Below, one piece after another: positions 27,448 to 36,616 of a DNA stretch of 64,000 nt (within the stretch, counting starts at the first letter, position 1; every line of letters starts with the position of its first letter). Source of the stretch: Anaerolineae bacterium (lineage in GTDB: Bacteria; Chloroflexota; Anaerolineae; Aggregatilineales; Phototrophicaceae); assembly GCA_022843745.1 (NCBI GenBank), contig JALHNB010000014.1:79511-143510 (forward strand), given 5' to 3'. The notes beneath the pieces are model-generated. The model did no database searches. It was not told where the DNA came from and saw nothing but the letters and a program-made list of their open reading frames with translations. Position numbers and translations under genes: made by a program.

Positions 27448-27912
27448 TCAGCTTGACGCGAGAAATTCGTCAAGCGCGGCTTTAACATCATCCTCATCAA
27501 GTGGGCCGAACCATTTTTGGATCGGGTTGCCCTGCGCGTCGATCAGGACATACTGGGTACGGGCGACAATATCAAAGCGCTGACGAGCGCCTAATGTCTC
27601 TGGGATGTCGATATTCAGATAGACGAAATCGACCCGATCTTTGAACACTTCCGCAAGCCTATGCACGATAGGCCGATTACGCGCACAGACCGTTCACCAG
27701 TCAGCGTAGGAGTCTAAAAACTGAGGTCGCCCGGTGTTCGCGACCATCGAGAGATCGCTCGGCACATAGCCTTGATCGCTCGTGACAGAGGCCTCTGTCG
27801 GCGCGACTGCGGCATCAGGCTGTGCTGTGGGTGTCGGCGACGTTGTAGTCGCACAGGCTGCCGCGACCACTGCCAAGAAACTTAGAAATAAGATACGAAA
27901 AATGAATTTCAC
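27448..27912 (-). CDS. Candidate selenoprotein: lipoprotein thioredoxin with UxxC (in-frame TGA)
   Basis: The gene starts at GTG 27912 with AAGGA six bases upstream and reads 154 residues if TGA 27694-27696 is translated. Residues 1-21 are a lipoprotein signal (FLAVVAAAC, lipobox Cys near 20). From about residue 58 the sequence is thioredoxin-like: FLDSYADW, then TGA, then TVCARNRPIVHRLAEVF, and later VDFVYLNID and YVLIDAQGNPIQKWFGP. The TGA is exactly where the first Cys of WCxxC belongs, and homology continues in the same frame without a shift. The usual cis-Pro before the YVLID strand is missing. A hairpin that fits the bacterial SECIS rules lies just after it. The alternatives are a sequence error (TGC to TGA) or a decayed gene. 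Confidence 0.65.
27656..27674 (-). promoter_or_regulatory. Candidate bacterial SECIS hairpin
   Basis: On the minus-strand RNA GGCCUAU pairs with AUAGGCU (six Watson-Crick pairs and one G-U) around the loop CGUGC. The apical loop begins 27 bases after the UGA and has G as its second base. The known bacterial SECIS consensus asks for a loop 16-37 bases after UGA with G in its first two positions, so both conditions are met. SelB binding is inferred. Confidence 0.55.
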
Positions 27913-28022
27913 CGTGTTTCCTTTACAGCAGAATTGTTCAATCTCTTCTTATGGATACGCTATATTCTATCCAGATAGATTTGAGCATAACGGCAAAATC
28001 TTGCGAAAAGATGAACAACTGC

Positions 28023-28685
28023 TTAGTTTCTTTCAAGTCCACCCACCAGATCAAGTGAAAAATGCTCCAGTGACGGCAAAATTCGGTCAGCCATCGCCGC
28101 GATGTCATGTGGTAGGGTGAAGCCAGGGCTAGGTACGGCAATCGCAGCCATATCTGCCGCCTTGAGCGCCTTTACACCATTCACCGAATCTTCGATGCCG
28201 ACACAATTTTGCGGCGAAATATTCAGCAAACGCGCCGTTTCGATGTAAATATCCGGCGCGGGTTTGCCATTGGGCTGGTCGTCACCGTACACCATAAACT
28301 CGAAAACTTTGTCCAATTCGGTTAACTGCATGACGCGCTGGATAATGTCGGTGGGCGAACCGGAGGCCAGCGCGATGCGATAACCACTCGCGGCTGTGTG
28401 GACGGCTTCGATTGCGCCGGGGAGAAGTGGCAGTCGCTCCTCGTAATGCGCGATCACCCGCCCTTTGATCTCCATGATAATATCGTCAATCGTCATATCC
28501 AGGTGCAAGCGTTCGTGCATGACATGCGCCCATTCAACCGTATTGCGCCCCATCGCGTGCCGTTGATCGTCCATCGTCCAGACTTTGCCGAGCGATTGCG
28601 CGAATTCGACGCGCGATTGCAGCCAATAAACCTCGGAATCGACCAGCACGCCGTCCATATCAAAAATCACTGCTTGGATCGGCAT
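28023..28685 (-). CDS. HAD-superfamily phosphatase/phosphoglucomutase-like hydrolase
   Basis: The 220-residue protein has the beta-phosphoglucomutase-type HAD pattern: FDMDGVLVDSE (nucleophile Asp9, acid/base Asp11), LASGSPTDII (motif II Ser), KPAPDIY (motif III Lys) and GIEDSVNGVKAL (motif IV). A helical cap lies between motifs I and II. Its ATG overlaps the stop of the upstream Gfo/Idh/MocA gene as TGATG, so the two are coupled and probably act in one sugar pathway. Confidence 0.85.
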   Translation of the reverse strand: MPIQAVIFDMDGVLVDSEVYWLQSRVEFAQSLGKVWTMDDQRHAMGRNTVEWAHVMHERLHLDMTIDDIIMEIKGRVIAHYEERLPLLPGAIEAVHTAASGYRIALASGSPTDIIQRVMQLTELDKVFEFMVYGDDQPNGKPAPDIYIETARLLNISPQNCVGIEDSVNGVKALKAADMAAIAVPSPGFTLPHDIAAMADRILPSLEHFSLDLVGGLERN

Positions 28686-29896
28686 CAGGATTTGCTCTCG
28701 GTCTGGCCTTCGAAATGCGTGATGATGCCGCCGTCCAGTTCGGGCATTTCTTTAACGATCCCGCCCGCGCGTAATGAATCCGCCGCCAGACAGCCCGCCG
28801 CCACGCTGTACCGTGCCGCGATGGGCGAGGTTTTGATGCGCGTTTCGCCGCGTAAAAAGCGCACAAATTCATCGACAATTTTGGGGTCTGCGCCGCCGTG
28901 TTCGTCCCAGGGCGCGGTGACATCGAACTGCACGTCGCCATAGGGTTTGTAATCAGGCTCTCGCTGAGTCCGTTCTGCATCGGTATAAGCACCTGCGCGT
29001 TTGTTCCACAGGCAGACTTTTTCTTCGCCCGTGTTTTCGATGCGGCCTTCCGTGCCAATGACTGTGTAATTGCGCCAATAATCCGGTGTGAAATGACATT
29101 GCAGATACGAAGCCTGCACACCGTTCGCCAACTGCATGAGTACCAGACTTTGATCTTCGACATCAATCACCGGACTCATGCCTTTGTTCTTCAGCGGCGG
29201 CCAATTATCTGCGCCAAACATCGGCGGAGGCGCTTCACCTTCGGCGCGGCGCTCATTCTTGTCGTAGACCGAGAGTGTGCCAAAGGCGGTGACGCGCTGG
29301 GTATAACTGCCAGCCAGCCAGTGCATCACGTCGATGTCGTGTGTGCCTTTTTGCAGCAGTAAGCTGTTCACATTTTTGCGCTCTGAATGCCAATCTTTGA
29401 AATAAAAATCGCCGCCATGACCGACAAAATGACGACACCAGACACCCTTGACCTCGCCAATTGCGCCGTCGTCGATCAATTCTTTCATTTTCTGGACAAA
29501 TTTCATGTGGCGCATGTTGTGGCCGACATAAAGTTTCGCGCCGTTGTCCTGCGCGGTTTGCAGGATTCGGTCACAGCCTTCGATGCTGATTGCCATCGGC
29601 TTTTCCAGATACACGCCTTTGCCCCGGCTGAGGGCGGCGATGGCCTGTTCTTCGTGATACCAATCCGGTGTGCAGATAAACACAGCATCAATATCGTCGC
29701 GATCCAGCAGTTCGCGGTAATCGTTCGTCAAAAAAACGTCTGAGCCGTAACGCTCTTTAAAATTCTGAAGCGCTTGATCGTTAATGTCGGCGGCGGCGAC
29801 GAGGCTCACACCTTCCTGTGGGCGATGGGCGTGGCGGGCGATGCCACCCCTGCCCGCGCAGCCGATCACGCCGATTTTGATCTGTTCGTTGGTCAT
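28685..29896 (-). CDS. Gfo/Idh/MocA-family NAD(P)-dependent oxidoreductase
   Basis: The 403-residue protein starts at ATG 29896 (MTNEQIKIGVIGCAGRGGIARHA). It has a Rossmann nucleotide-binding motif (GVIGCAGRGG), the family EKP motif (YLEKPMAI near residue 100) and the C-terminal substrate domain with HDIDVMHWLAG. Such enzymes oxidise or reduce sugars, inositols and their derivatives. It is the first gene of a coupled pair with the HAD hydrolase. Confidence 0.87.
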   Translation of the reverse strand: MTNEQIKIGVIGCAGRGGIARHAHRPQEGVSLVAAADINDQALQNFKERYGSDVFLTNDYRELLDRDDIDAVFICTPDWYHEEQAIAALSRGKGVYLEKPMAISIEGCDRILQTAQDNGAKLYVGHNMRHMKFVQKMKELIDDGAIGEVKGVWCRHFVGHGGDFYFKDWHSERKNVNSLLLQKGTHDIDVMHWLAGSYTQRVTAFGTLSVYDKNERRAEGEAPPPMFGADNWPPLKNKGMSPVIDVEDQSLVLMQLANGVQASYLQCHFTPDYWRNYTVIGTEGRIENTGEEKVCLWNKRAGAYTDAERTQREPDYKPYGDVQFDVTAPWDEHGGADPKIVDEFVRFLRGETRIKTSPIAARYSVAAGCLAADSLRAGGIVKEMPELDGGIITHFEGQTESKS

Positions 29897-29985
29897 GTTG
29901 GTTTTCCCATTGTCGAGTCTCAAGCTGGGAAATATACATGAAAAACGAAGCGAATCAAAATCATCTGGTCATCGGCTTTGCTTGC

Positions 29986-31146
29986 CTAGAATCTTCCGGT
30001 CATGGTGTCGGCGTAACCTGTGAGTTCGGCGTAACCGTATCCGGTCACGTTGCCAGACAACCGCACCGCGCCTTCCCAATAGGCGATCTGCCCACTGTGA
30101 AGCTCCTGGTCATCAATCATCGGTGTCACCGTAAAATCGAGCGTTTCTCCATTGTCATCATTGACGCTGATTTCCCATCCTGCGGGATAGGTCGCGCCTG
30201 TGTGAGGGCTTGTCCATTCACTCGTCGTTTGTATCGTGAAATCGTCAGCATTCAGATAGCGGGTGCTGCCATCCTCATTAATCAGCAGGCCGCCAAATGC
30301 GGGTTCTTTGCCGCCGTCCGCCAGCCGAATCTGCCCGATCATCAATTCGCGATTGTCGTCAAATTGCAGGCCAAACCAATCCCAGCCGAGGGCATTGCCA
30401 CCAAGTGCGCTGGTGCTGAATTCGTGGTCTTTCCAGCTTGTGCCAGTGACGTTAAATAGTTGGTCGCCAATTTTGATCGTGCCAGCGGTCAGCAGGCGGG
30501 AGAGGCTATAATAGTAGCTGGCGTTGCCGGGTTCTTCGCCTTTGGGACTGAGGCCGTTGTTGCCTTGCAGCGCCGGGGGTTTGATCTGTTCGAGCGTAAA
30601 ATCAATCGCCACATCGTCGGTGCTGGCGGTGATGCTGGTCTGTGTGGCATCGTCATTGAGGGCGGTGATCTGCCAATCTTCCAGCCATACATGATAGCGT
30701 GGATCGGCGGTTGCCCCAGCTAAATCTGCTCCACCCCGGCTGTAGCGCTCATCGTGATAAAAGTGATTGCCTTCAACATCGCTCACGGTGAAATGCACCA
30801 TGTAAATCTGGTTCGCCCGCCATTCGGAATCGGAAGCAACGTTTTCCGGGGTAATCGCACGGCGGAAAATCGTGAATTGATAGCCAAAGCGCCGCCCATT
30901 TTCGTCGGCGAGATTGCCGGTGTAGTACCACCACTCGGTCTGGAATTCGGGATGTGCGCCAAAATCGGCGGGAAACTGCCAATCGCGGGGTTCAATCGCA
31001 CGGGCATAACCGCTGGTATCCATCGAGATATCCGTCAAGACCGCGCTGGCGCTTACTTCTGTGCTGCCGCTGGTTTCGATCATGCTGAAGCCGAAAACAA
31101 GGATCCCAACGATCACCAAACCCAAAATTACGAATCGCCACATCAC
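29986..31146 (-). CDS. CrtC/AttH-like lipocalin-fold protein, membrane-anchored
   Basis: The 386-residue protein has an N-terminal membrane helix (residues 4-22). It then has the signature of the CrtC/AttH family: FGAHPEFQTEWWYYTGNL, FGYQFTIFRRA and SWKDHEFSTSALGGNALGWDWFGLQF split over about residues 57-265. Members include carotenoid 1,2-hydratases and many uncharacterised exported proteins. No carotenoid genes are nearby, so a lipid-related or unknown role is equally possible. It is divergent from the glycosidase-like gene at 31314; the gap 31147-31313 shows no gene. Confidence 0.8.
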   Translation of the reverse strand: MMWRFVILGLVIVGILVFGFSMIETSGSTEVSASAVLTDISMDTSGYARAIEPRDWQFPADFGAHPEFQTEWWYYTGNLADENGRRFGYQFTIFRRAITPENVASDSEWRANQIYMVHFTVSDVEGNHFYHDERYSRGGADLAGATADPRYHVWLEDWQITALNDDATQTSITASTDDVAIDFTLEQIKPPALQGNNGLSPKGEEPGNASYYYSLSRLLTAGTIKIGDQLFNVTGTSWKDHEFSTSALGGNALGWDWFGLQFDDNRELMIGQIRLADGGKEPAFGGLLINEDGSTRYLNADDFTIQTTSEWTSPHTGATYPAGWEISVNDDNGETLDFTVTPMIDDQELHSGQIAYWEGAVRLSGNVTGYGYAELTGYADTMTGRF

Positions 31147-31313
31147 AATGCCCCATTCGTTACAAATATCACAAACTCATTGTACAGCGAAATGGTTAGA
31201 CTGACCTTAGAAGTTATAACAGTGATTTGCCACATAGATCGCTTAATTGGCGTTTCTCTTAGGTTTGAATTATATTTGGTTGTGTTTAGAGACTGGATTC
31301 GAGGAGATTCGCG

Positions 31314-33413
31314 ATGGGGCAGCAGGGCGGCTTTTTGAATTGGTTGATCGGACTGCTGAGCGGCAAAAAACCACAACCGGAAGTCGTCACGCCTGTTGAA
31401 ACGGGTGAAATACTAGAAGAAGCGCCAGTCGCCAGCGAATCGAATCTCATGCCACCTGACGAACTGCTCGATCTTGAGTTTTCAGCCCAGGCAGTTGCTC
31501 CCCAAATTGTTACCCATGCACTGGTATTGCCCGATCAGAACTTTGCGGATTGGAATCGCGCCACCGAAGCCTATACCCAAAAATTCACGCGCGTAACCAT
31601 CGTCCGTTCGCCATCCGGTAATGACCTCAATCGTTTTCGCAATGTTACCGCTGTGCAAGCACCCAATGTGTGGCTGAATAATAACGCCTTGCAACATATC
31701 CGGCGCGTGTATCCCAGTGTCGTGCGCGTTGATACGATTATTGCTCAAACGCCCGATCAGCTTAAGACTAAATTGCAATTGCGCATCAACGCCAGTGATC
31801 GCTACGGCGAGAAGATGAACTCCGATAAACATATCAATGATCGGTTTGTCATTAGCTGGCCTTCGCTTGCAATGCCTGCGCGTGTGCCGCTGCCTTTTAA
31901 TGCCGATATAAGTGGGCGGAAGCATGAAGGCATGGATATTTATGCGCCACCAGGAACGACAATACGCGCATCGGTTACGGGGACTGTGGCGCTGGTCGTC
32001 AATCAGCCAACTTTGCTCGGCTATGGCAAATATATTCAGATTAATGTACCTTTTGGCACGACCAGTTATCTGGTCACGCTGGCTCGGCTCACGGATATTA
32101 AAGTCAAAAGCGGTCAAAAAGTCACGCCGAATCTTGTGATCGGCCTCTCCGATTCGCAAAGTATTAAACTGGTGGTTCAACAGCCGGGGGGCGGTTTGTC
32201 GGGTTATTATCTGCCAAACGTGGTAAACCCTACAGGCATGATTTACTGGGATAACCTGCGGCTGCAACCCACAGATAATAACTTGCGTATCCGTGAAAAA
32301 CCGGGTACGGAATTCCCAATTGTGACCAAGATCGGCACTTCTGACCGTGTGGATACTCTGGAAACGCATGGTCGCACATTGGTCAAGGTGGGACAAAACG
32401 AGGCATGGATTAATGTGCGTGCGCCTTCTGGGCAGACCGGATACGCTGCTGCCTGGTTTCTTGAAGCTATTTCACCAGACCTGGTCGACTCGGTGCGGAT
32501 GCCAGGAGTCAACCTGGATGTGATGCACACCCTGGGAAAGCCGACCCCGGATCGGCTGGGAAATATAAGCTGGGTACGCCTCGCATATAACGTTTCGTTT
32601 AACCCCAATAATGGCACTCATGGCAACACCAACCTCAACGCCACATACAGCCTGTATAAGCCCTATATCGAGCGCTATGCCCGCGCAGGCTACAAAGTCA
32701 TGCTGGTTTTCACGCATCAGACTTATGGTGAAGGTGCGGGTTTTAATTGGAATCAGATGAACAGTGACCGCTGGCGCGCACTGACGACTAAATTTGTGGA
32801 GATGATTCGCGCGATTGCGGGTCAGTATGCCAATCAAAATCTGGTTCATGCCTATCAAATCTGGAATGAGCAGGATGCACAGCCAGGAGCCGGATCATCT
32901 GTACCCATGCCTGCCGGAAATTACGCTTTTATGCTTTCTGAGAGCATTCGCGCCATTCGCACGGTTGACACGAAGGTCAAGATTATCACGGGTGGTCACA
33001 CAGGTGGGCCGGGGAACGGTTCGAACTATGCCCGCCAGACGATTGCAGCCCTACCGACCAATGTGCGCCCGGACGGGATCGCCACACATCCTTATGGACG
33101 CGGCCCCAATACCAGCTCGCCTTATGCAATTTTCGGACACATTGATGACGAAGTACGCGCTTTTACACAGATTATGCCCAGCAGACCAATCTGGATTACG
33201 GAGTGGGGTGTTTTAGATCGTCCTAATGATTCGCCAGAAGATATTGCCAATTATGCAGGGCCGTTTTTGAATCACCTCAAAAAAAACTTTTCAACACAGG
33301 TGGAAACGGCGATCTGGTATGCCTGGGCGCAGGGGATGCACAATGGTTATGGATTAGTCGGGCCAGATGATAAGCCCCGCCAGCCGTTATATGACAAGAT
33401 TTTGAAATCCTGA
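31314..33413 (+). CDS. Degenerate M23/LytM domain, SH3b and clan-A glycosidase fusion
   Basis: The 699-residue protein starts at ATG 31314 with GAGGAG upstream. Residues about 190-300 resemble an M23 peptidase barrel (HEGMDIYAPPGTTIRASVTGTV; VKSGQKVTPNLVIGLSDS), but the HxH metal motif near its end is missing (KLVVQQPGG), so it is probably inactive. An SH3b domain follows (near 320-385, NLRIREKPGTEFP). A TIM-barrel glycosidase-like domain covers about 395-699, with acid/base Glu in IWNEQD (near 520) and nucleophile Glu in ITEWGVLD (near 629). There is no obvious signal peptide. A 33-base duplication spans its stop codon. Confidence 0.78.
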   Translation: MGQQGGFLNWLIGLLSGKKPQPEVVTPVETGEILEEAPVASESNLMPPDELLDLEFSAQAVAPQIVTHALVLPDQNFADWNRATEAYTQKFTRVTIVRSPSGNDLNRFRNVTAVQAPNVWLNNNALQHIRRVYPSVVRVDTIIAQTPDQLKTKLQLRINASDRYGEKMNSDKHINDRFVISWPSLAMPARVPLPFNADISGRKHEGMDIYAPPGTTIRASVTGTVALVVNQPTLLGYGKYIQINVPFGTTSYLVTLARLTDIKVKSGQKVTPNLVIGLSDSQSIKLVVQQPGGGLSGYYLPNVVNPTGMIYWDNLRLQPTDNNLRIREKPGTEFPIVTKIGTSDRVDTLETHGRTLVKVGQNEAWINVRAPSGQTGYAAAWFLEAISPDLVDSVRMPGVNLDVMHTLGKPTPDRLGNISWVRLAYNVSFNPNNGTHGNTNLNATYSLYKPYIERYARAGYKVMLVFTHQTYGEGAGFNWNQMNSDRWRALTTKFVEMIRAIAGQYANQNLVHAYQIWNEQDAQPGAGSSVPMPAGNYAFMLSESIRAIRTVDTKVKIITGGHTGGPGNGSNYARQTIAALPTNVRPDGIATHPYGRGPNTSSPYAIFGHIDDEVRAFTQIMPSRPIWITEWGVLDRPNDSPEDIANYAGPFLNHLKKNFSTQVETAIWYAWAQGMHNGYGLVGPDDKPRQPLYDKILKS

Positions 33414-33446
33414 CAGCCGTTATATGACCGGGTTTTGAAATCCTGA
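33381..33446 (+). repeat. 33-base tandem duplication of the glycosidase gene end
   Basis: 33381-33413 (CAGCCGTTATATGACAAG through TGA) is repeated at 33414-33446 with three substitutions, so the last ten codons and stop are duplicated just after the gene. Confidence 0.85.
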
Positions 33447-33451
33447 ACATC

Positions 33452-33481
33452 AATTTGAGCAATTGGCTATTCGCTCAAATT
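33452..33481. terminator. Bidirectional hairpin terminator
   Basis: AATTTGAGC pairs perfectly with GCTCAAATT around a 12-base loop, between the convergent glycosidase and sixA-like genes. Confidence 0.6.
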
Positions 33482-33484
33482 CTG

Positions 33485-33964
33485 TCAGTCGTCAAGTGCG
33501 CCAAAAATTTTGGGTGCAATGAGCCAGATGAGTTGGCCGCGTAGAGGGGATGTCAGCATGACAGCATCGACTCGAGCCATACTCCCTTTTTTCATAGCGA
33601 CATTGCCACCAGTAAGCTGCCCGACGATCTGGCTCATACTGGGTTCGTGACCAACAAACATGACTTCATCGGTATCGTTTAGCTCAGCGATCAGGGTTTC
33701 GACAGCAGGGAGATTAAAATTGAAGTTTACGGCCTCATTCACTTCAACTTTTTCGCCTAATTCTTTGGCGATGATCTCAGCCGTATGCTGGGCGCGGATA
33801 CGCGGGCTGGCGTAGATATGGGTTGGTTTAATGTGCAGGTTTGACAATACTTTCGCAGCGGTTTGGATACGCTCAATACCTTTTGGGGTTAATTTGCGCT
33901 CATGATCGCTGATGGCAGAGGAGATGTCCTCTGCTTCTCCGTGACGAAGAAAATAAAGTTTCAT
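33485..33964 (-). CDS. sixA: SixA-type phosphohistidine phosphatase
   Basis: The 159-residue protein opens with YFLRHGEAED (RHG with the catalytic His8), keeps SPRIRAQHTAEI in the middle and has VGHEPSM near residue 104. This is the compact SixA form of the histidine phosphatase family, which removes phosphate from His of HPt domains. It stands alone on the minus strand, divergent from the P450 gene. Confidence 0.85.
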   Translation of the reverse strand: MKLYFLRHGEAEDISSAISDHERKLTPKGIERIQTAAKVLSNLHIKPTHIYASPRIRAQHTAEIIAKELGEKVEVNEAVNFNFNLPAVETLIAELNDTDEVMFVGHEPSMSQIVGQLTGGNVAMKKGSMARVDAVMLTSPLRGQLIWLIAPKIFGALDD

Positions 33965-34088
33965 TGATTTTTTACCCCTGCAAAAAAATTACGAGATCAA
34001 TTTCCTTTGAGGATAACACAAAACCAAGAACCATTCATGATATTTCACCGTATATGTGGAAAGTGGATCAGTAAGCAAGGAGATTTCT

Positions 34089-35309
34089 ATGGCAACCCAA
34101 GCACACGTTTATGATGTCTGGTCAGCGAAAACCCGTGCCAATCCCCAGGCGCTTTATGAGCAAATGCGGCACGAGACCCCGATTTATCGCTCAGTGGGGC
34201 CGCAGTCCGGCAATAATTTCTGGTTCATCACCCGTTATGATGACTGCATGACGGCTTTGAAAAATGACGAGAGGATCGGCAAGGAATTTCGCAAACACCT
34301 CCCGCCAGAGGTCAGTAACCATTGGGGGCCACCACCTGATCCCAACGATGTATTTGAGGTGATTAATCGCCATTTGCTGAATATTGACCCGCCCGATCAT
34401 ACTCGGCTGCGCGGATTAGTACACAAGGCGTTTACGCCCAGACGTATCGAAAACCTGCGCCCGCGCATCCAGCAGATTGCGGATGATTTGATTGACGAGA
34501 TGCAGGGTGCAAGCCGGGCTGATCTTATTAACGCCTTCAGTTTTCCGCTGCCAATTACGGTGATTGCCGAGATGTTGGGTATTCCCGCTTCGGATCGTGA
34601 AAAATTCCGCGATTGGACGCGCACGCTGTTGTTCGTGCCGGATGAAAGTGAGAATCGCCGTGCTGCGATGGAATTTGGCATGTATATGAGCAACATGATC
34701 GACGAGCGCCGCGAAAACCCCCAAGATGATGTGCTGAGTGGGCTGATCGAGGCTGAAGATTCTGGAGATCGCCTGGATCGGATGGAACTGCTGAGTATGA
34801 TTTTCCTGCTGCTGGTGGCAGGTCATGAGACGACTGTGAATCTCATCGCGAACGGTATGCTGCTCCTGCTTCAACATCCTGACCAACTGGAAAAGCTCAA
34901 AAAAGACGCGACCTTGATTCGCCCGGCGGTTGAAGAAATTCTGCGCTATAACGGCCCGGTGGAGACGACGACTTTTCGTTGGGCGTTCGAAGATGTCGAA
35001 ATTGGCGGTGTGACGATCCCGGCGGGGGATGTGGTGCTGCCCGCGCTGCTGGCGGCTAATCGTGACCCGGCCCATTTCGAGAATCCAAATGTGTTTGATA
35101 TCACGCGCGAAAATAACAAACACATCGCCTTTGGATTGGGGATTCATTATTGCGTTGGAGCGCCCCTGGCTCGTATGGAAGGCACTATCGCGATCAATAC
35201 ACTGCTAAAACGCTTGCCGAATTTGCAACTGGCGGTGGATGTCGATGATTTACAGTGGAATGAGAGCATCCTGCTGCACGGGATGAAAGAAATGCCTGTG
35301 ACGTTCTAG
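34089..35309 (+). CDS. Cytochrome P450
   Basis: The 406-residue soluble bacterial P450 starts at ATG 34089 with AAGGAG seven bases upstream; an in-frame GTG at 34056 is less likely. The I-helix oxygen-activation motif is AGHETTVN near 245, the K-helix ExxR is EEILR near 281, and the heme loop is FGLGIHYCVGAPLAR with the thiolate Cys near 354. It resembles CYP107-type hydroxylases in length and motifs. No ferredoxin or reductase gene is adjacent, so its redox partner is elsewhere. Confidence 0.92.
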   Translation: MATQAHVYDVWSAKTRANPQALYEQMRHETPIYRSVGPQSGNNFWFITRYDDCMTALKNDERIGKEFRKHLPPEVSNHWGPPPDPNDVFEVINRHLLNIDPPDHTRLRGLVHKAFTPRRIENLRPRIQQIADDLIDEMQGASRADLINAFSFPLPITVIAEMLGIPASDREKFRDWTRTLLFVPDESENRRAAMEFGMYMSNMIDERRENPQDDVLSGLIEAEDSGDRLDRMELLSMIFLLLVAGHETTVNLIANGMLLLLQHPDQLEKLKKDATLIRPAVEEILRYNGPVETTTFRWAFEDVEIGGVTIPAGDVVLPALLAANRDPAHFENPNVFDITRENNKHIAFGLGIHYCVGAPLARMEGTIAINTLLKRLPNLQLAVDVDDLQWNESILLHGMKEMPVTF

Positions 35310-35319
35310 CGACAAATTT

Positions 35320-35514
35320 GTAGGGGCGACTCAGCGAGTCTCACGCATCAAAATAAGTCATAATGGTGCAAATTGTATGTCTTCTGACCCCCTCCGTCTG
35401 CCTGCGGCAGCCTCCTCCCCCGAATTCGGGGGAGGTTGGGTGGGGGTTTATGAGCGAGAAATCGCTTCCATTGAGGTCTATCTTGATGCTTGAGACTCGG
35501 CGAGTCGCCCCTGC
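35320..35514. mobile_element. MITE-like element with 32-base inverted termini and a nested repeat
   Basis: The left end (35320-35351) starts GTAGGGGCGACTCAGCG and ends GCATCAA. The right end (35483-35514) is its inverse with four differences. The termini belong to the GTAGGGGCG palindrome family. The interior contains a second repeat type (35387-35450). There is no reading frame, so any movement would need an outside transposase. It fills the gap between the P450 and RNA ligase genes. Confidence 0.6.
35387..35450. repeat. CCCCCTCC/GGGGGAGG element nested in the MITE-like repeat
   Basis: ACCCCCTCC on the left, a perfect CTCCCCCGAATTCGGGGGAG palindrome in the centre and TGGGTGGGGG on the right match the layout of the element inside priA at 23134. 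Confidence 0.7.
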
Positions 35515-35523
35515 TTTGTGTGC

Positions 35524-36594
35524 TTAAAACTCCGATTTTGCCAGATATTCCGGGCTGCGCTGCTTCACGAATACCCGACCAATTTTCGGCTCATAGCCTT
35601 CAACCATCGGCTTAATCACGATGCCCTCGCGCAGACGGTCTGCCAACGCCGATTTGCCATTTGATGCCTCGCGCAGATCACGCCCATCCAGCCATGACCG
35701 CAGCGTCATGCCAACTGCCAGTACAGGGGCTGTTGATAGGTTATAACGTGCGGCATAATCCAGAAATCGAGCCGCATCAACGGGTGTACCGTTAACTTCA
35801 ATATCAAACAGTCGCACCTCATGATTTTTCAGGCCATAGATGTTGCTCTGGATACCGGGGCCGAGCATTTCACCGCGCAGCGTGATCGCCTGAATCAGCG
35901 TATTACCCTCATCAGCGATCATTTCAGCCATCAATGTCTTCAGCGCTTCGTCCAAATTCTGGGTGCGAATCACTTTATACCAGTCATGTTCGCCGCCGGG
36001 AACAGGGATGATTCGGTAATTTCGCTGTGAAGCGATTAATTCGCCATCTCGGTAAAGTGTGGCTGACCAGTTCGAGCCTTCGAGTTTTTCAGTGATGTAG
36101 CAGGGCGAATCCATCAAATACTGATCGACAATGCCCACGAAATTTTGTGCGCTTTCGATGTCATAAGCACTCACCAGCCGGGGCAGCGGCGCAAGATTGC
36201 CCCATACCGACGGGATAATCGGCGCTTCGTATTTCGTCACACCGAGCGCTTCGGTCACATCGTCCCCAAGTCCAGCGTTATCGGAAATTGCGGGCGCAAG
36301 CTGTGCTGTGCTGCATACGATCCCTTGCGAGATATTGCCGCGCAGACGAACGGTTTTGACACGATTCTGTTCTTTTCCGGTCAGCTTTCCGGTCAGGTTC
36401 AGCTTTTCGCAAATCCAGGCGGGCAGCACACTGTCAACTGGGAAATAGATGACACTATCTCCCGGCTGAAAATCACCTTTGCCGACCACAAATTCATAGG
36501 CTTTACCTTCCAGTGAAGCCATTTCCAGGCGATCAGCATTGTCGTGCGGCCATATTCGGCCAATGCGCTCAACAGTGACGGCAAACGTACTCAT
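35524..36594 (-). CDS. RNA ligase, DRB0094 (Rnl5-like) family
   Basis: The 356-residue protein starts at ATG 36594 with AGGA eight bases upstream. An N-terminal OB-like domain (KTVRLRGNISQGIV near 85-98) precedes the nucleotidyltransferase domain. Motif I is EKLEGSNW with the adenylated Lys170; motif III includes RLFDIEVNG; motif IV is EGIVIKPM; motif V is RVFVKQRS. Length, domain order and Lys position fit Deinococcus DraRnl, which seals 3'-OH/5'-phosphate nicks on RNA-containing strands. It lies downstream of rsr and three Y RNA genes on the same strand, which suggests a linked RNA repair or processing job. Many other Rsr loci carry RtcB instead. Confidence 0.85.
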   Translation of the reverse strand: MSTFAVTVERIGRIWPHDNADRLEMASLEGKAYEFVVGKGDFQPGDSVIYFPVDSVLPAWICEKLNLTGKLTGKEQNRVKTVRLRGNISQGIVCSTAQLAPAISDNAGLGDDVTEALGVTKYEAPIIPSVWGNLAPLPRLVSAYDIESAQNFVGIVDQYLMDSPCYITEKLEGSNWSATLYRDGELIASQRNYRIIPVPGGEHDWYKVIRTQNLDEALKTLMAEMIADEGNTLIQAITLRGEMLGPGIQSNIYGLKNHEVRLFDIEVNGTPVDAARFLDYAARYNLSTAPVLAVGMTLRSWLDGRDLREASNGKSALADRLREGIVIKPMVEGYEPKIGRVFVKQRSPEYLAKSEF

Positions 36595-36616
36595 GATTTT
36601 GTTCCTAATTATGCTG

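Noticed and set aside
27694..27912. Truncated lipoprotein gene followed by a separate small gene
   Set aside because: Both parts are in one frame, join into one thioredoxin domain, and the stop is TGA exactly at the redox Cys.
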